Shown here: piece after piece, positions 45,570 to 54,454 of the stretch
Numbering within the stretch: position 1 is the stretch's first letter
Layout: every line of letters begins with the position of its first letter
NCBI RefSeq assembly: GCF_900115045.1
Contig: NZ_FOVC01000001.1
Span: forward strand, 496,001 to 560,000
DNA length: 64,000 nt
Origin: Izhakiella capsodis
GTDB lineage: Bacteria; Pseudomonadota; Gammaproteobacteria; Enterobacterales; Enterobacteriaceae
Direction of reading: 5' to 3'
The notes under the pieces: model-generated
What the model was told of the DNA's origin: nothing
The model's database searches: none
Seen by the model: the letters and a program-made list of their open reading frames with translations, nothing else
Translations under genes and position numbers: made by a program

Positions 45570-48248
45570 ATGTCAACATTAGGGGATTTAAGTAAAGATA
45601 CCCTGGAGGTAGCAGGTCTTCGTTATCAATTTTATAGCCTGCCGCGAGCGCAACAAAAGTTAGGTGACATAGCAAAATTACCTAAATCTTTAAAAGTGCT
45701 ACTTGAAAATCTGCTGCGCTGGCAGGACGGCGAATCTGTCACAGAGGAAGATATTTTCGCGCTGGCGCAATGGCAAGATAAGGCGCATGCCGAGCGTGAG
45801 ATCGCTTATCGCCCGGCACGCGTACTGATGCAGGATTTTACCGGTGTACCGGCGGTGGTCGATTTAGCCGCGATGCGCGAAGCCGTTAAACGTCTCGGTG
45901 GTGATGTTGATAAAGTTAATCCGCTTTCACCGGTTGATCTGGTGATTGACCATTCTGTTACCGTGGATAAGTTTGGCAATGATAATGCCTTTGAGGAAAA
46001 TGTACTTCTGGAGATGGCGCGCAATCACGAGCGGTACGTTTTCCTTCGCTGGGGGCAGAAATCCTTTAATCGTTTCCGCGTTGTACCGCCGGGTACCGGT
46101 ATCTGTCATCAGGTAAATCTAGAATATTTAGGCAAATCCATCTGGCACGAAATGCTTGCCGGCCAGGAAGTTGCCTACCCGGACACGCTGGTCGGAACCG
46201 ATTCCCATACCACGATGATTAACGCGTTGGGAGTGCTTGGATGGGGTGTTGGCGGTATTGAGGCTGAAGCCGCTATGTTAGGTCAGCCTGTGTCTATGCT
46301 CATTCCCGACGTGGTAGGTTTTAAGCTGAGTGGAAAACTGCGGGCTGGCATCACTGCGACAGATTTGGTTCTGACCGTTACCCAGATGCTGCGTAAGCAT
46401 GGTGTTGTAGGAAAATTCGTCGAGTTTTATGGCGATGGCCTTGATGATTTGCCGCTGGCAGATCGGGCGACAATTGCAAATATGTCCCCAGAATATGGTG
46501 CAACCTGCGGTTTTTTCCCGGTGGATCAGGTTACGCTGGATTATATGCGTCTGACCGGGCGTAGCGACCAGCAAGTCGCGTTAGTTGAAGCCTATGCCAG
46601 AAAGCAGGGGATGTGGCGTAACACAGGTGACGAGCCTATTTTTACCAGTTCGCTGTCGCTGGATATGAACGATGTTGAAGCCAGTCTGGCCGGGCCAAAA
46701 CGACCACAGGATCGTGTTTCTTTGGACAAGGCGCCAGAGGCCTTCAACGCCAGCAATGAGCTTGAGGTCAATCATGCGCGAAAAGAGCATAGCGCGGTCA
46801 GTTATCAGGATGTGTTGACAAAGCAACAGGAACAGCTTGACGATGGTGCGGTGGTTATTGCGGCCATAACCTCCTGTACCAACACGTCTAACCCCAGTGT
46901 ACTAATGGCCGCAGGACTACTGGCTAAGAAAGCCGTCGAGCTAGGTCTGAAACGTAAACCGTGGGTAAAAGCTTCCCTGGCACCGGGGTCAAAAGTGGTT
47001 TCCGATTATCTGGCACGCGCGCGTCTGACACCTTACCTTGATAAGCTTGGCTTTAATCTGGTCGGCTATGGCTGTACCACTTGTATCGGCAACTCCGGGC
47101 CACTTCCAGACGCTATTGAAGGCGCGATTAAAGAAGGGGATTTGACGGTGGCGGCCGTGCTTTCGGGTAACCGAAACTTTGAGGGACGAATACATCCGCT
47201 GGTAAAAACTAACTGGCTGGCTTCTCCACCGCTGGTTGTTGCCTACGCCCTCGCGGGTAATATGAGGCTTAATCTGCAACATGAGCCGATTGGTGTAGAT
47301 AAAACCGGTAAGCCCGTTTATCTCAAGGATATCTGGCCGACGCCAGAAGAGATTGGGGCAGCGGTGCAGCAGGTTTCGACCAGTATGTTTAATAAAGAAT
47401 ATGCCGAAGTATTTGAAGGCACCCCTGAATGGCAGAAAATTCGTGTAAGTGAGGCACAGACTTACGACTGGGACGAAGGTTCTACCTATATTCGCCTGTC
47501 GCCGTTTTTTGACGATATGGGCAGAACGCCGGAACCAGTGCAGGATATCCAGGGCGCCAGGGTGCTGGCGATGCTTGGCGATTCGGTCACTACCGATCAT
47601 ATTTCTCCGGCAGGCAGCATCAAAGCAGACAGCCCGGCAGGGCGTTATCTGCAGGAACACGGCGTTGAACCGCATGATTTTAATTCCTATGGGTCACGGC
47701 GCGGTAATCATGAGGTGATGATGCGTGGCACTTTTGCCAACATTCGTATCCGTAATGAGATGGTGCCGGGTGTTGAGGGCGGAATAACGCGTCACATTCC
47801 CTCAGGCGAGCAGCTGGCGATTTATGATGCAGCTATGCGTTACAGGAAAGAAGGTATTCCACTGGCGATAATAGCCGGGAAGGAATACGGGTCGGGTTCA
47901 AGTCGCGACTGGGCAGCCAAAGGACCGCGTTTGCAGGGTGTCAGAGTGGTTATCGCGGAGTCATTTGAACGTATTCACCGTTCGAACCTGATCGGCATGG
48001 GGATCCTGCCGCTGGAGTTTCCGCAGGGGGAAAGCCGCAAAACGCTTAAGCTGACCGGAGAAGAGGTGATTGATATTGCCGATCTTGCCAGCATTAAGCC
48101 GGGTTGTATGGTCAAGGTGGTACTGAGTCGTAAAGATGGCAGCAAGCTTGAGATTGAGGCGCGCTGTCGAATCGATACTGGAAACGAACTCACCTATTAT
48201 CAAAACGATGGCATATTACATTACGTCATTCGTAATATGCTTAACTGA
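45570..48248 (+). CDS. acnA: Aconitate hydratase A
   Basis: AcnA is the stress-resistant 4Fe-4S aconitase interconverting citrate and isocitrate. The 892-residue product aligns with E. coli AcnA (891). The cluster cysteines lie in AAITSCTNTSNPS and YGCTTCIGNSGPL. The swivel domain follows, with DSVTTDHISPAG and GSGSSRDWAAKG. A strong bidirectional terminator separates it from ribA. Confidence 0.98.
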   Translation: MSTLGDLSKDTLEVAGLRYQFYSLPRAQQKLGDIAKLPKSLKVLLENLLRWQDGESVTEEDIFALAQWQDKAHAEREIAYRPARVLMQDFTGVPAVVDLAAMREAVKRLGGDVDKVNPLSPVDLVIDHSVTVDKFGNDNAFEENVLLEMARNHERYVFLRWGQKSFNRFRVVPPGTGICHQVNLEYLGKSIWHEMLAGQEVAYPDTLVGTDSHTTMINALGVLGWGVGGIEAEAAMLGQPVSMLIPDVVGFKLSGKLRAGITATDLVLTVTQMLRKHGVVGKFVEFYGDGLDDLPLADRATIANMSPEYGATCGFFPVDQVTLDYMRLTGRSDQQVALVEAYARKQGMWRNTGDEPIFTSSLSLDMNDVEASLAGPKRPQDRVSLDKAPEAFNASNELEVNHARKEHSAVSYQDVLTKQQEQLDDGAVVIAAITSCTNTSNPSVLMAAGLLAKKAVELGLKRKPWVKASLAPGSKVVSDYLARARLTPYLDKLGFNLVGYGCTTCIGNSGPLPDAIEGAIKEGDLTVAAVLSGNRNFEGRIHPLVKTNWLASPPLVVAYALAGNMRLNLQHEPIGVDKTGKPVYLKDIWPTPEEIGAAVQQVSTSMFNKEYAEVFEGTPEWQKIRVSEAQTYDWDEGSTYIRLSPFFDDMGRTPEPVQDIQGARVLAMLGDSVTTDHISPAGSIKADSPAGRYLQEHGVEPHDFNSYGSRRGNHEVMMRGTFANIRIRNEMVPGVEGGITRHIPSGEQLAIYDAAMRYRKEGIPLAIIAGKEYGSGSSRDWAAKGPRLQGVRVVIAESFERIHRSNLIGMGILPLEFPQGESRKTLKLTGEEVIDIADLASIKPGCMVKVVLSRKDGSKLEIEARCRIDTGNELTYYQNDGILHYVIRNMLN

Positions 48249-48254
48249 AGACAT

Positions 48255-48286
48255 AAAAAAAACCTGGCACGGTGCCAGGCTTTTTT
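48255..48286. terminator. Bidirectional terminator between acnA and ribA
   Basis: CCTGGCA and TGCCAGG form the stem, with eight A on one side and six T on the other, between convergent genes. Confidence 0.92.
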
Positions 48287-48297
48287 ATCAGGCAGGC

Positions 48298-48885
48298 TTA
48301 TTTAAGCAGATGCCCCATCTTGATGGCTTTGGTGTCAAGATAGTGGGCATTCTTAGGATTGCGGCCAACAATCAATGGTACGCGCTCCACGATATTGATG
48401 CCTGCCTGGCTGAGTATCTCGACCTTATGTGGATTATTTGTTAGCAACCGGACTTGATGAATGCCGAGCAGCTTAAACATGTCAGAGCAAAGGGTGAAAT
48501 CGCGTTCATCAGCCGCAAATCCTAATTGATGATTAGCTTCTACTGTATCAAAACCTTTATCCTGAAGAGCATAAGCGCGAATTTTGTTCAGCAGTCCGAT
48601 GTTACGCCCCTCCTGACGATGATAGAGCAGAATACCGCGCCCCTCTTCAGCAATTTGCCTCAGCGCGGCTTCCAACTGAAATCCGCAGTCGCAGCGCAGA
48701 CTGAACAATGCATCACCGGTAAGGCACTCTGAATGAACGCGCGTCAGTACCGGGTTATCGTCACTGACATCCCCGTAAACCAGCGCCACGTGGTCATGGC
48801 CCGTAGCCAGTTCTTCGAAACCCACCATGAGGAAATCTCCCCAGGGAGTAGGTAGTTTGGCTTCTGCCACCCGTTTAAGCTGCAT
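48298..48885 (-). CDS. ribA: GTP cyclohydrolase II
   Basis: RibA opens GTP to start riboflavin synthesis. The 195-residue product has the zinc ligands Cys54, Cys65 and Cys67 in SECLTGDALFSLRCDCG, at the same positions as E. coli. The GTP-binding LLYHRQEGRNIGLLNK and LLTNNP motifs are also present. It is divergent from pgpB. Confidence 0.98.
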   Translation of the reverse strand: MQLKRVAEAKLPTPWGDFLMVGFEELATGHDHVALVYGDVSDDNPVLTRVHSECLTGDALFSLRCDCGFQLEAALRQIAEEGRGILLYHRQEGRNIGLLNKIRAYALQDKGFDTVEANHQLGFAADERDFTLCSDMFKLLGIHQVRLLTNNPHKVEILSQAGINIVERVPLIVGRNPKNAHYLDTKAIKMGHLLK

Positions 48886-49113
48886 CTTTTTCTCCGAATA
48901 CTCAGGTTACGCGGTTTATTACCGGCATGTTGTCAGCACGTTAACGAAGTCGATTCGGCGTATATTCTGCCACATCCCTATCTGATAAGCGTAACGCTAA
49001 GAGCTATAAACATTATTTGATGTTAATACCACGTTTTTTATATATAGGTTATTATTTTTGCTAATATTTTATATCAATAACCACGTTTAAATCCAATGTT
49101 ACAGGAAAGCTGA

Positions 49114-49875
49114 ATGGGCGATATTATCAAGCGTACCGGCGTAGGTTCACTACTATTGATTTTAATGCCGCTTGTCGTCTGGGTCTTACGCTGGCGCTGG
49201 GCGCCGGGAGGAAATTACGATATTCAGTACGTATTATATTGGCTGACTGAAAGCGTTACTCGTCCCTGGGGCATTTTGACCAGCGCTTTACTGTGCGGCT
49301 GGTTTCTTTGGTGTCTCCGATTGCACTTCAAATCTGCATTGGTTTTGCTGGCTATCATGATTGCAGTCATTGCCGGTGGTCAGTTCAGCAATCAAGTGAT
49401 CAAAACGCTGCTAAAAGAACCCCGGCCTTACGTGCGCTGGTTGGAAGAGACTCACCACATTACAAGCGAGGATTTTTACGCTCAGCCCCGTGATTCGCGC
49501 AGCGTACAGGTGACGCAGATGACCGATCATGATAATCGTATTCCGGCCTGGTTGAAACAACACTGGTCTTTTGAAACTGGGTTTGCATTGCCCTCCGGGC
49601 ATACGATGTTTTCTGCCAGTTGGGCTTTGTTAAGCGTTGGTTTGCTATGGCCGCGTCGCCATTACAAAACGGTTGCCGTCCTGATGATATGGGCCACTGG
49701 TGTAATGACAAGCAGACTGGTTTTGGGTATGCACTGGCCGCGCGATCTCGTGGCGGCGGTGCTGATGAGCTGGCTATTGGTTATTGTCTCGACCTGGTGC
49801 GCGCAGCGCTGGGGTATACTGGCGATGAAGCCGCGTGAGCAGCGCCTGATAGTGCAGCGTAAAAGCACAAAGTAG
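49114..49875 (+). CDS. pgpB: Phosphatidylglycerophosphatase B
   Basis: PgpB is a PAP2-family phosphatase in the inner membrane that dephosphorylates phosphatidylglycerophosphate and undecaprenyl diphosphate. The 253-residue product (E. coli 254) has six membrane segments. The three PAP2 motifs are KTLLKEPRPYVRW, ALPSGHTMFS and SRLVLGMHWPRD. It lies upstream of lapA in the same direction. Confidence 0.96.
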   Translation: MGDIIKRTGVGSLLLILMPLVVWVLRWRWAPGGNYDIQYVLYWLTESVTRPWGILTSALLCGWFLWCLRLHFKSALVLLAIMIAVIAGGQFSNQVIKTLLKEPRPYVRWLEETHHITSEDFYAQPRDSRSVQVTQMTDHDNRIPAWLKQHWSFETGFALPSGHTMFSASWALLSVGLLWPRRHYKTVAVLMIWATGVMTSRLVLGMHWPRDLVAAVLMSWLLVIVSTWCAQRWGILAMKPREQRLIVQRKSTK

Positions 49876-49996
49876 CATTGTTTTTACACAATAAGCCCCC
49901 ATAACTTGACAAGTTTAGTGAGCGCATCGGATTACGAGCACCCTGACGTTTTTTTTGGCATAATTCACCCGCTTACCATCAATGACAGGACAAACC

Positions 49997-50302
49997 GTGA
50001 AATACCTACTGCTCTTTTTACTGGTTTTGGTGATTTTTATTATCTCAATCACGCTCGGAGCGCAAAACGATCAGGTAGTGACGTTTAACTTCCTGTTGGC
50101 TCAGGGAGAGTTTCGTATTTCAACCCTGCTTGCGACCCTCTTTGGTTCAGGTTTTCTGCTTGGCTGGGCGATTTGTGGTTTATTCTGGCTGCGTGTTCGC
50201 ATGCAGTTGGCTCATAGCCAGCGCAAACTTAAACGTCTTCAGCAAAAGATGCAGAACGAAACAACAGCCGTTACTGCCTCAGCGCCAGCCCTCAAGGAAT
50301 GA
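49997..50302 (+). CDS. lapA: LapA (YciS), LPS assembly protein A
   Basis: LapA is a small bitopic protein that works with LapB in controlling LPS synthesis. From the GTG start the product is 101 residues (E. coli 102), starting MKYLLLFLLV. Two membrane segments (about 3-20 and 40-62) and a charged coiled tail follow. I prefer the GTG because an AGGA ribosome site lies six bases upstream; an ATG five codons earlier lacks one. It is seven bases from lapB. Confidence 0.93.
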   Translation: MKYLLLFLLVLVIFIISITLGAQNDQVVTFNFLLAQGEFRISTLLATLFGSGFLLGWAICGLFWLRVRMQLAHSQRKLKRLQQKMQNETTAVTASAPALKE

Positions 50303-50308
50303 TGTTTT

Positions 50309-51478
50309 ATGTATGAGCTGCTATTTCTGTTACTGCCCGTTGCCGCCGCTTATGGTTGGTATATGGGGCGCAGGAGTGCGCAGCAGGATAAGCAGCAGGA
50401 AGCGAATCGTCTCTCGCGTGATTATGTCGCAGGAGTGAATTTCCTGCTTTCTAATCAGCAGGATAAAGCAGTCGATCTGTTCCTTGACATGTTAAAAGAG
50501 GACAGCGGCACCGTTGAAGCCCATCTGACGCTTGGCAATCTGTTTCGCTCGCGTGGTGAAGTTGATCGTGCGATCCGTATCCACCAGTCGCTAATGGAAA
50601 GCGCCTCACTCTCCTATGAGCAGCGTCTACTGGCTATTCAGCAACTTGGCCGCGATTTCATGGCGGCAGGTTTCTACGATCGCGCCGAGGGCATGTTCAA
50701 TCAGTTAGTTGATGAAACCGATTTCCGCGTTGGCGCGTTGCAACAGTTGCTTATTATCCACCAGGCTGTGAGTGACTGGCCAAAAGCTATCGATGTGGCA
50801 GAAAAACTGGTGAAGCAAGGTAAAGAGCAGCAGCGTCTGGAAATTGCGCATTTTTATTGTGAGCTGGCGTTGCAGGCGCTGAGCCACGATGACCTGGAGC
50901 GGGCGATAAGCCTTCTGAAAAAGGGTGAGGCGGCCAATCGTGACAGCGCTCGCGTGTCTATCATGATGGGGCGTATTCACATTGCGAAGAAAGAGTTCAG
51001 ACGCGCCATTGACCGTTTGCAACGCGTTTTGGAACAGGACAAGGAGCTGGTCAGCGAAACGCTGGATATGTTGGAGAATTGCTATATGCAGCTGGACCGA
51101 CAGGATGCATGGGCCGACTATTTGCGCCGCTGTGTCGAAGAGAACACTGGCGCCTCAGCTGAACTTCATCTGGCGGACATACTGGAGCGGCGGCAGGGCA
51201 CAGAAGCGGCACAGAGCTATATCAACGGGCAGATGCAGCGTCATCCGACCATGCGCGGCTTTTATCGGCTAATGGATTTTCACCTACAGGAAGCTGAAAA
51301 CGGTCGTGCTAAGGAGAGTTTGCAGGTGCTGCAGGGAATGGTTGGCGAGCAGATCCGTACTAAACCACGTTATCGTTGCCACAAATGTGGTTTTACTGCT
51401 CACACGTTGTACTGGCATTGCCCATCGTGTCGCGCATGGTCTTCAGTAAAGCCGATCCGCGGACTGGACGGCCAGTAA
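50309..51478 (+). CDS. lapB: LapB (YciM), LPS assembly protein B
   Basis: LapB presents LpxC to FtsH for degradation and so limits LPS synthesis. The product has 389 residues, as in E. coli. An N-terminal membrane anchor (about 1-20) is followed by tandem TPR repeats (about 35-330). The C-terminal rubredoxin-like metal site is CHKCGFTAHTLYWHCPSC. It is co-transcribed with lapA. Confidence 0.97.
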   Translation: MYELLFLLLPVAAAYGWYMGRRSAQQDKQQEANRLSRDYVAGVNFLLSNQQDKAVDLFLDMLKEDSGTVEAHLTLGNLFRSRGEVDRAIRIHQSLMESASLSYEQRLLAIQQLGRDFMAAGFYDRAEGMFNQLVDETDFRVGALQQLLIIHQAVSDWPKAIDVAEKLVKQGKEQQRLEIAHFYCELALQALSHDDLERAISLLKKGEAANRDSARVSIMMGRIHIAKKEFRRAIDRLQRVLEQDKELVSETLDMLENCYMQLDRQDAWADYLRRCVEENTGASAELHLADILERRQGTEAAQSYINGQMQRHPTMRGFYRLMDFHLQEAENGRAKESLQVLQGMVGEQIRTKPRYRCHKCGFTAHTLYWHCPSCRAWSSVKPIRGLDGQ

Positions 51479-51743
51479 ACACATTTATCCGCTTTCACCG
51501 TCAGGTCCTTATAATGGCTTCCCACTGAAAAACTCATATTTCTGACTTCTGTTCCGATGACTTAATGCATTTTAGTTACAACATTCTAATTTTTATTTAA
51601 TGAACTTTCAGTCACCACAACGCACCTTTTTCTGGCAGATAATTTCACCGCAAATGGCCTCAAAAGATGATTTTTTTATTCAGCCTTGTAAAATACTCGC
51701 GATTTATTGTTCGCACTCAGGTGCAGTATGTAAAGGCCAGACC

Positions 51744-52457
51744 ATGCAATCTCCAGTTATTCAGTCACCCGTCGTTGTGGCCCTCGATTACCCTGATCGC
51801 AATCGCGCCCTGGCTTTTGTTGATGAAATTGACCCACAGAGCTGTCGACTCAAGGTCGGCAAAGAGATGTTTACTTTATTCGGGCCGCAATTTGTTCATG
51901 AGCTTCACAAGCGTGGGTTTGCGGTTTTTTTAGATCTTAAGTTTCATGATATTCCTAACACCGTTGCCCGCGCAGTTGCCGCGGCGGCCGAACTGGGCGT
52001 CTGGATGGTAAATGTTCATGCCAGCGGTGGGGCGCGAATGATGAATGCCGCGCGTGAAGCTTTGCTACCCTATGATAAGGAGGCACCCGTACTTATCGCC
52101 GTTACTGTTCTGACCAGCATGGATGCCGGGGATCTGGACGGGCTGGGGATTAAGTTGACACCTGAAGCCTATGCTACCCAGCTGGCTGCGCTAACTTATG
52201 ATTGTGGGCTGGACGGGGTAGTTTGTTCTGCCCAGGAAGTCGCCAGCTTCAGAAAAAGGTTTAGCGATGATTTTAAATTAATTACGCCAGGTATTCGTCC
52301 CGCGGGCAGTGATAAGGGCGATCAGCGTCGCGTGATGACGCCGCAGCAGGCCAGGCAGGTGGGCGTCGACTACATGGTAATAGGACGCCCTGTCACACAG
52401 TCAGCCGATCCTGCTACCATATTGCGGAATATCCTTACCTCTTTACAGGATGCATAA
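51744..52457 (+). CDS. pyrF: Orotidine 5'-phosphate decarboxylase
   Basis: PyrF makes UMP from OMP, the last step of pyrimidine synthesis. The 237-residue TIM-barrel enzyme has the catalytic DLKFHDIPNTV motif and the C-terminal YMVIGRPVTQS phosphate loop. I chose the ATG giving MQSPVIQSPVVVALD, with an AAAGG ribosome site; a frame open 48 codons further upstream has no family likeness. Its stop is directly followed by yciH. Confidence 0.95.
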   Translation: MQSPVIQSPVVVALDYPDRNRALAFVDEIDPQSCRLKVGKEMFTLFGPQFVHELHKRGFAVFLDLKFHDIPNTVARAVAAAAELGVWMVNVHASGGARMMNAAREALLPYDKEAPVLIAVTVLTSMDAGDLDGLGIKLTPEAYATQLAALTYDCGLDGVVCSAQEVASFRKRFSDDFKLITPGIRPAGSDKGDQRRVMTPQQARQVGVDYMVIGRPVTQSADPATILRNILTSLQDA

Positions 52458-52784
52458 ATGAGCGACATTAACAATCGGCTGGTCTATTCAACTGAAACCG
52501 GTCGGATTGAGGAAGAAACGATTAAATCAGTGCGGGTTAAAGGCGATGGTATTGTACGTATCCACCGCCAAACCAGTGGACGCAAGGGAAAGGGGGTCAG
52601 CCTGATTACAGGTATTGACTTTGATGATGCTTCGCTCAATCAACTGGCCGGCGAGTTGAAAAAGAAATGTGGTTGTGGCGGTTCGGTTAAAGATGGCGTG
52701 ATTGAAATTCAGGGTGACAAGCGCGATCTGCTCAAATCGCTGCTCGAAAGCAAAGGGATGAAAGTGAAGCTGGCCGGAGGCTAA
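52458..52784 (+). CDS. yciH: SUI1/eIF1-like protein YciH
   Basis: This 108-residue protein has a C-terminal SUI1 (eIF1-like) domain, with the GKGVSLITGID and KKKCGCGGSVKDG motifs. E. coli YciH can influence initiation fidelity in vitro; its cellular role is modest or unclear. It starts immediately after the pyrF stop, so the two are one unit. Confidence 0.95.
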   Translation: MSDINNRLVYSTETGRIEEETIKSVRVKGDGIVRIHRQTSGRKGKGVSLITGIDFDDASLNQLAGELKKKCGCGGSVKDGVIEIQGDKRDLLKSLLESKGMKVKLAGG

Positions 52785-52865
52785 GACCGCAGATTTAACA
52801 TGCCCGAACCATTATTAAAATCTGCAGCCCCATTTGCCAGGGAAAGCACCTGATTTAATTTTTAA

Positions 52866-53087
52866 TTACTTATTAACCTGGTGACCAATTACTCCGCCAA
52901 CCGCCGCCCCGCCAAGCGTGCCCAATCCGCTACCATTCGTCAGCACATGTCCGCCTACAGCACCGACCCCTGCACCGATTGCTGTATTACGATCGCGCTT
53001 ACTCCAGTGAGAACAACCAGTAAGAGAAACGCTCAGAAGGGTAGCCAGTATTACGCCTGTGTAGCTCTTAGTTATTTTATTCATCAT
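52866..53087 (-). CDS. osmB: Osmotically inducible lipoprotein OsmB
   Basis: This 73-residue lipoprotein has the lipobox LTGC (Cys25) followed by a glycine-zipper region (AIGAGVGAVGGHVL, then LGGAAVGGVIGHQV). It matches E. coli OsmB in length and repeats. E. coli osmB is induced by osmotic stress through RpoS and RcsB. A TATTAA element about 43 bases upstream could be its -10. Confidence 0.94.
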   Translation of the reverse strand: MMNKITKSYTGVILATLLSVSLTGCSHWSKRDRNTAIGAGVGAVGGHVLTNGSGLGTLGGAAVGGVIGHQVNK

Positions 53088-53578
53088 AATTCTCCGTCGA
53101 AAAAACAGCTAAGTTGCCTGAGTAATCTTAATAGCACGTTGTATAACAGCTGAGTTATCGCTAAAAACGATATAATTCTCTATAAGGACTCGCGATCACG
53201 CTTCATGCCTTGCTCGATCACAGAGCAATGATTTTGCCTGAACTAAGAAATGTAAGTAAATCAGACCAATTATTACCTTATAGTGAATTAACTTTAGCTG
53301 AGTTTATCGAATACTGATGGCTTTCACAGGTAAATAGTCTGAAAGGGAGAGTGACCAGGTCTGGTCACGAGTTATTAACCATCAATAAATCGATGGTTGT
53401 ATCGTGACGGCATTAATGTGTTTAATAAGTTTCTCTAAATAATTACTATTTTCCCGCCTCCATGACTGGCAGCATTCAATGTATTTTTTGCACTGGAAAT
53501 TAACCACGTATTTAGTGATAAGGCAGTCTCGATTAGTCTGACATTGAGAAAGACCCATTAATAATTGAGGAAATGATT
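53088..53578. promoter_or_regulatory. osmB-rpfF intergenic region with two inverted repeats
   Basis: This 491-base AT-rich region between divergent osmB and rpfF contains two inverted repeats. GTGACCAG-GT-CTGGTCAC at 53351-53368 is an 18-bp palindrome with a 2-base spacer, typical of a dimeric repressor or activator site. AACCATC/GATGGTT at 53377-53399 can form a hairpin. In E. coli the yciT regulator gene lies in this position. No gene is supported inside, although a 29-codon frame starts near 53231. Confidence 0.5.
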
Positions 53579-54448
53579 ATGACAGCAATTGATCAGACTA
53601 CCTGCCGACTGTTTACGGAATCCGGTGATAATGCACAGCTCTCTGCTTACTACGAAGAGGGGCGACACACGATGTGGATGCTATTGCGTTCTCAGCCCCG
53701 CCCAAATTTCAATCATGGGTTAATCGAAGAAATAATGAATCTAAGCTACGCAGCTCAGCGTTCGGGACTGAGGATTGATTTTTGGGTAACAGGCTCATTG
53801 GTTCCCGCCATGTTCAACGCTGGCGGAGATTTGCGCTTTTTTGTTGACTCAATTAAATCCGGACGTCGTGAAGCGCTACGTGCCTATGCCCGCGCCTGTG
53901 TTGATTGCATTCATGCGGCTGCGCACGGCTTTGGCACTGGCGCGGTAACGTTGGCTATGGTTGAGGGAAGCGCACTGGGAGGCGGATTTGAGGCGGCTCT
54001 GGCTCATCATTTTATTCTTGCACAGGACACTGCGCGTATGGGTTTTCCGGAAATTGCTTTTAATCTGTTCCCTGGGATGGGGGGCTATTCATTAGTGGCG
54101 CGACGTGCAGGGATGAGACTGGCGGAAGAGTTGATTTGTCAGGGAGAGACGCACACCGGAGACTGGTTCGAAACAAGGGGGTTAGTGGATAAACTATTTG
54201 AGTCGGGGGAGGGTTACCGTGCCACCCGCACCTTCATCGATACACTGGCGCCTAAGCTTAACGGTATAAAGGCAATGCTGCGCGCCCGTCAGCGTGTTAT
54301 ACAGCTTAGTCGCTCCGAACTGATGGACATCACTGAAGATTGGGTGGATTCAGCGTTCACTATTGAGGCGAAAGACCTGGCGTACATGGAGCGTCTGGTA
54401 TTGCTACAAAATCGCCATACCGCACAAACATTACGCAAGGCTGGGTAA
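53579..54448 (+). CDS. rpfF: DSF-family signal synthase RpfF (crotonase fold)
   Basis: RpfF enzymes act on fatty acyl-ACP to make cis-2-unsaturated fatty acid signals (DSF, BDSF). The 289-residue product is the same length as Xanthomonas RpfF. The two catalytic glutamates are present: Glu138 in EGSALGGGFEAALA and Glu158 in MGFPEIAFNLFPGMGGYS, spaced 20 apart as in the family. I chose the second ATG (MTAIDQ) because the GAGG site is eight bases away; the first ATG is only two bases from it. It is convergent with rpfR, stops six bases apart. It could in principle be another crotonase, but motifs and partner favour RpfF. Confidence 0.9.
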   Translation: MTAIDQTTCRLFTESGDNAQLSAYYEEGRHTMWMLLRSQPRPNFNHGLIEEIMNLSYAAQRSGLRIDFWVTGSLVPAMFNAGGDLRFFVDSIKSGRREALRAYARACVDCIHAAAHGFGTGAVTLAMVEGSALGGGFEAALAHHFILAQDTARMGFPEIAFNLFPGMGGYSLVARRAGMRLAEELICQGETHTGDWFETRGLVDKLFESGEGYRATRTFIDTLAPKLNGIKAMLRARQRVIQLSRSELMDITEDWVDSAFTIEAKDLAYMERLVLLQNRHTAQTLRKAG

Positions 54449-54454
54449 TTCACA

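Noticed and set aside
53231..53320. 29-codon plus-strand frame in the osmB-rpfF spacer
   Set aside because: No adequate ribosome site; considered chance in AT-rich DNA.
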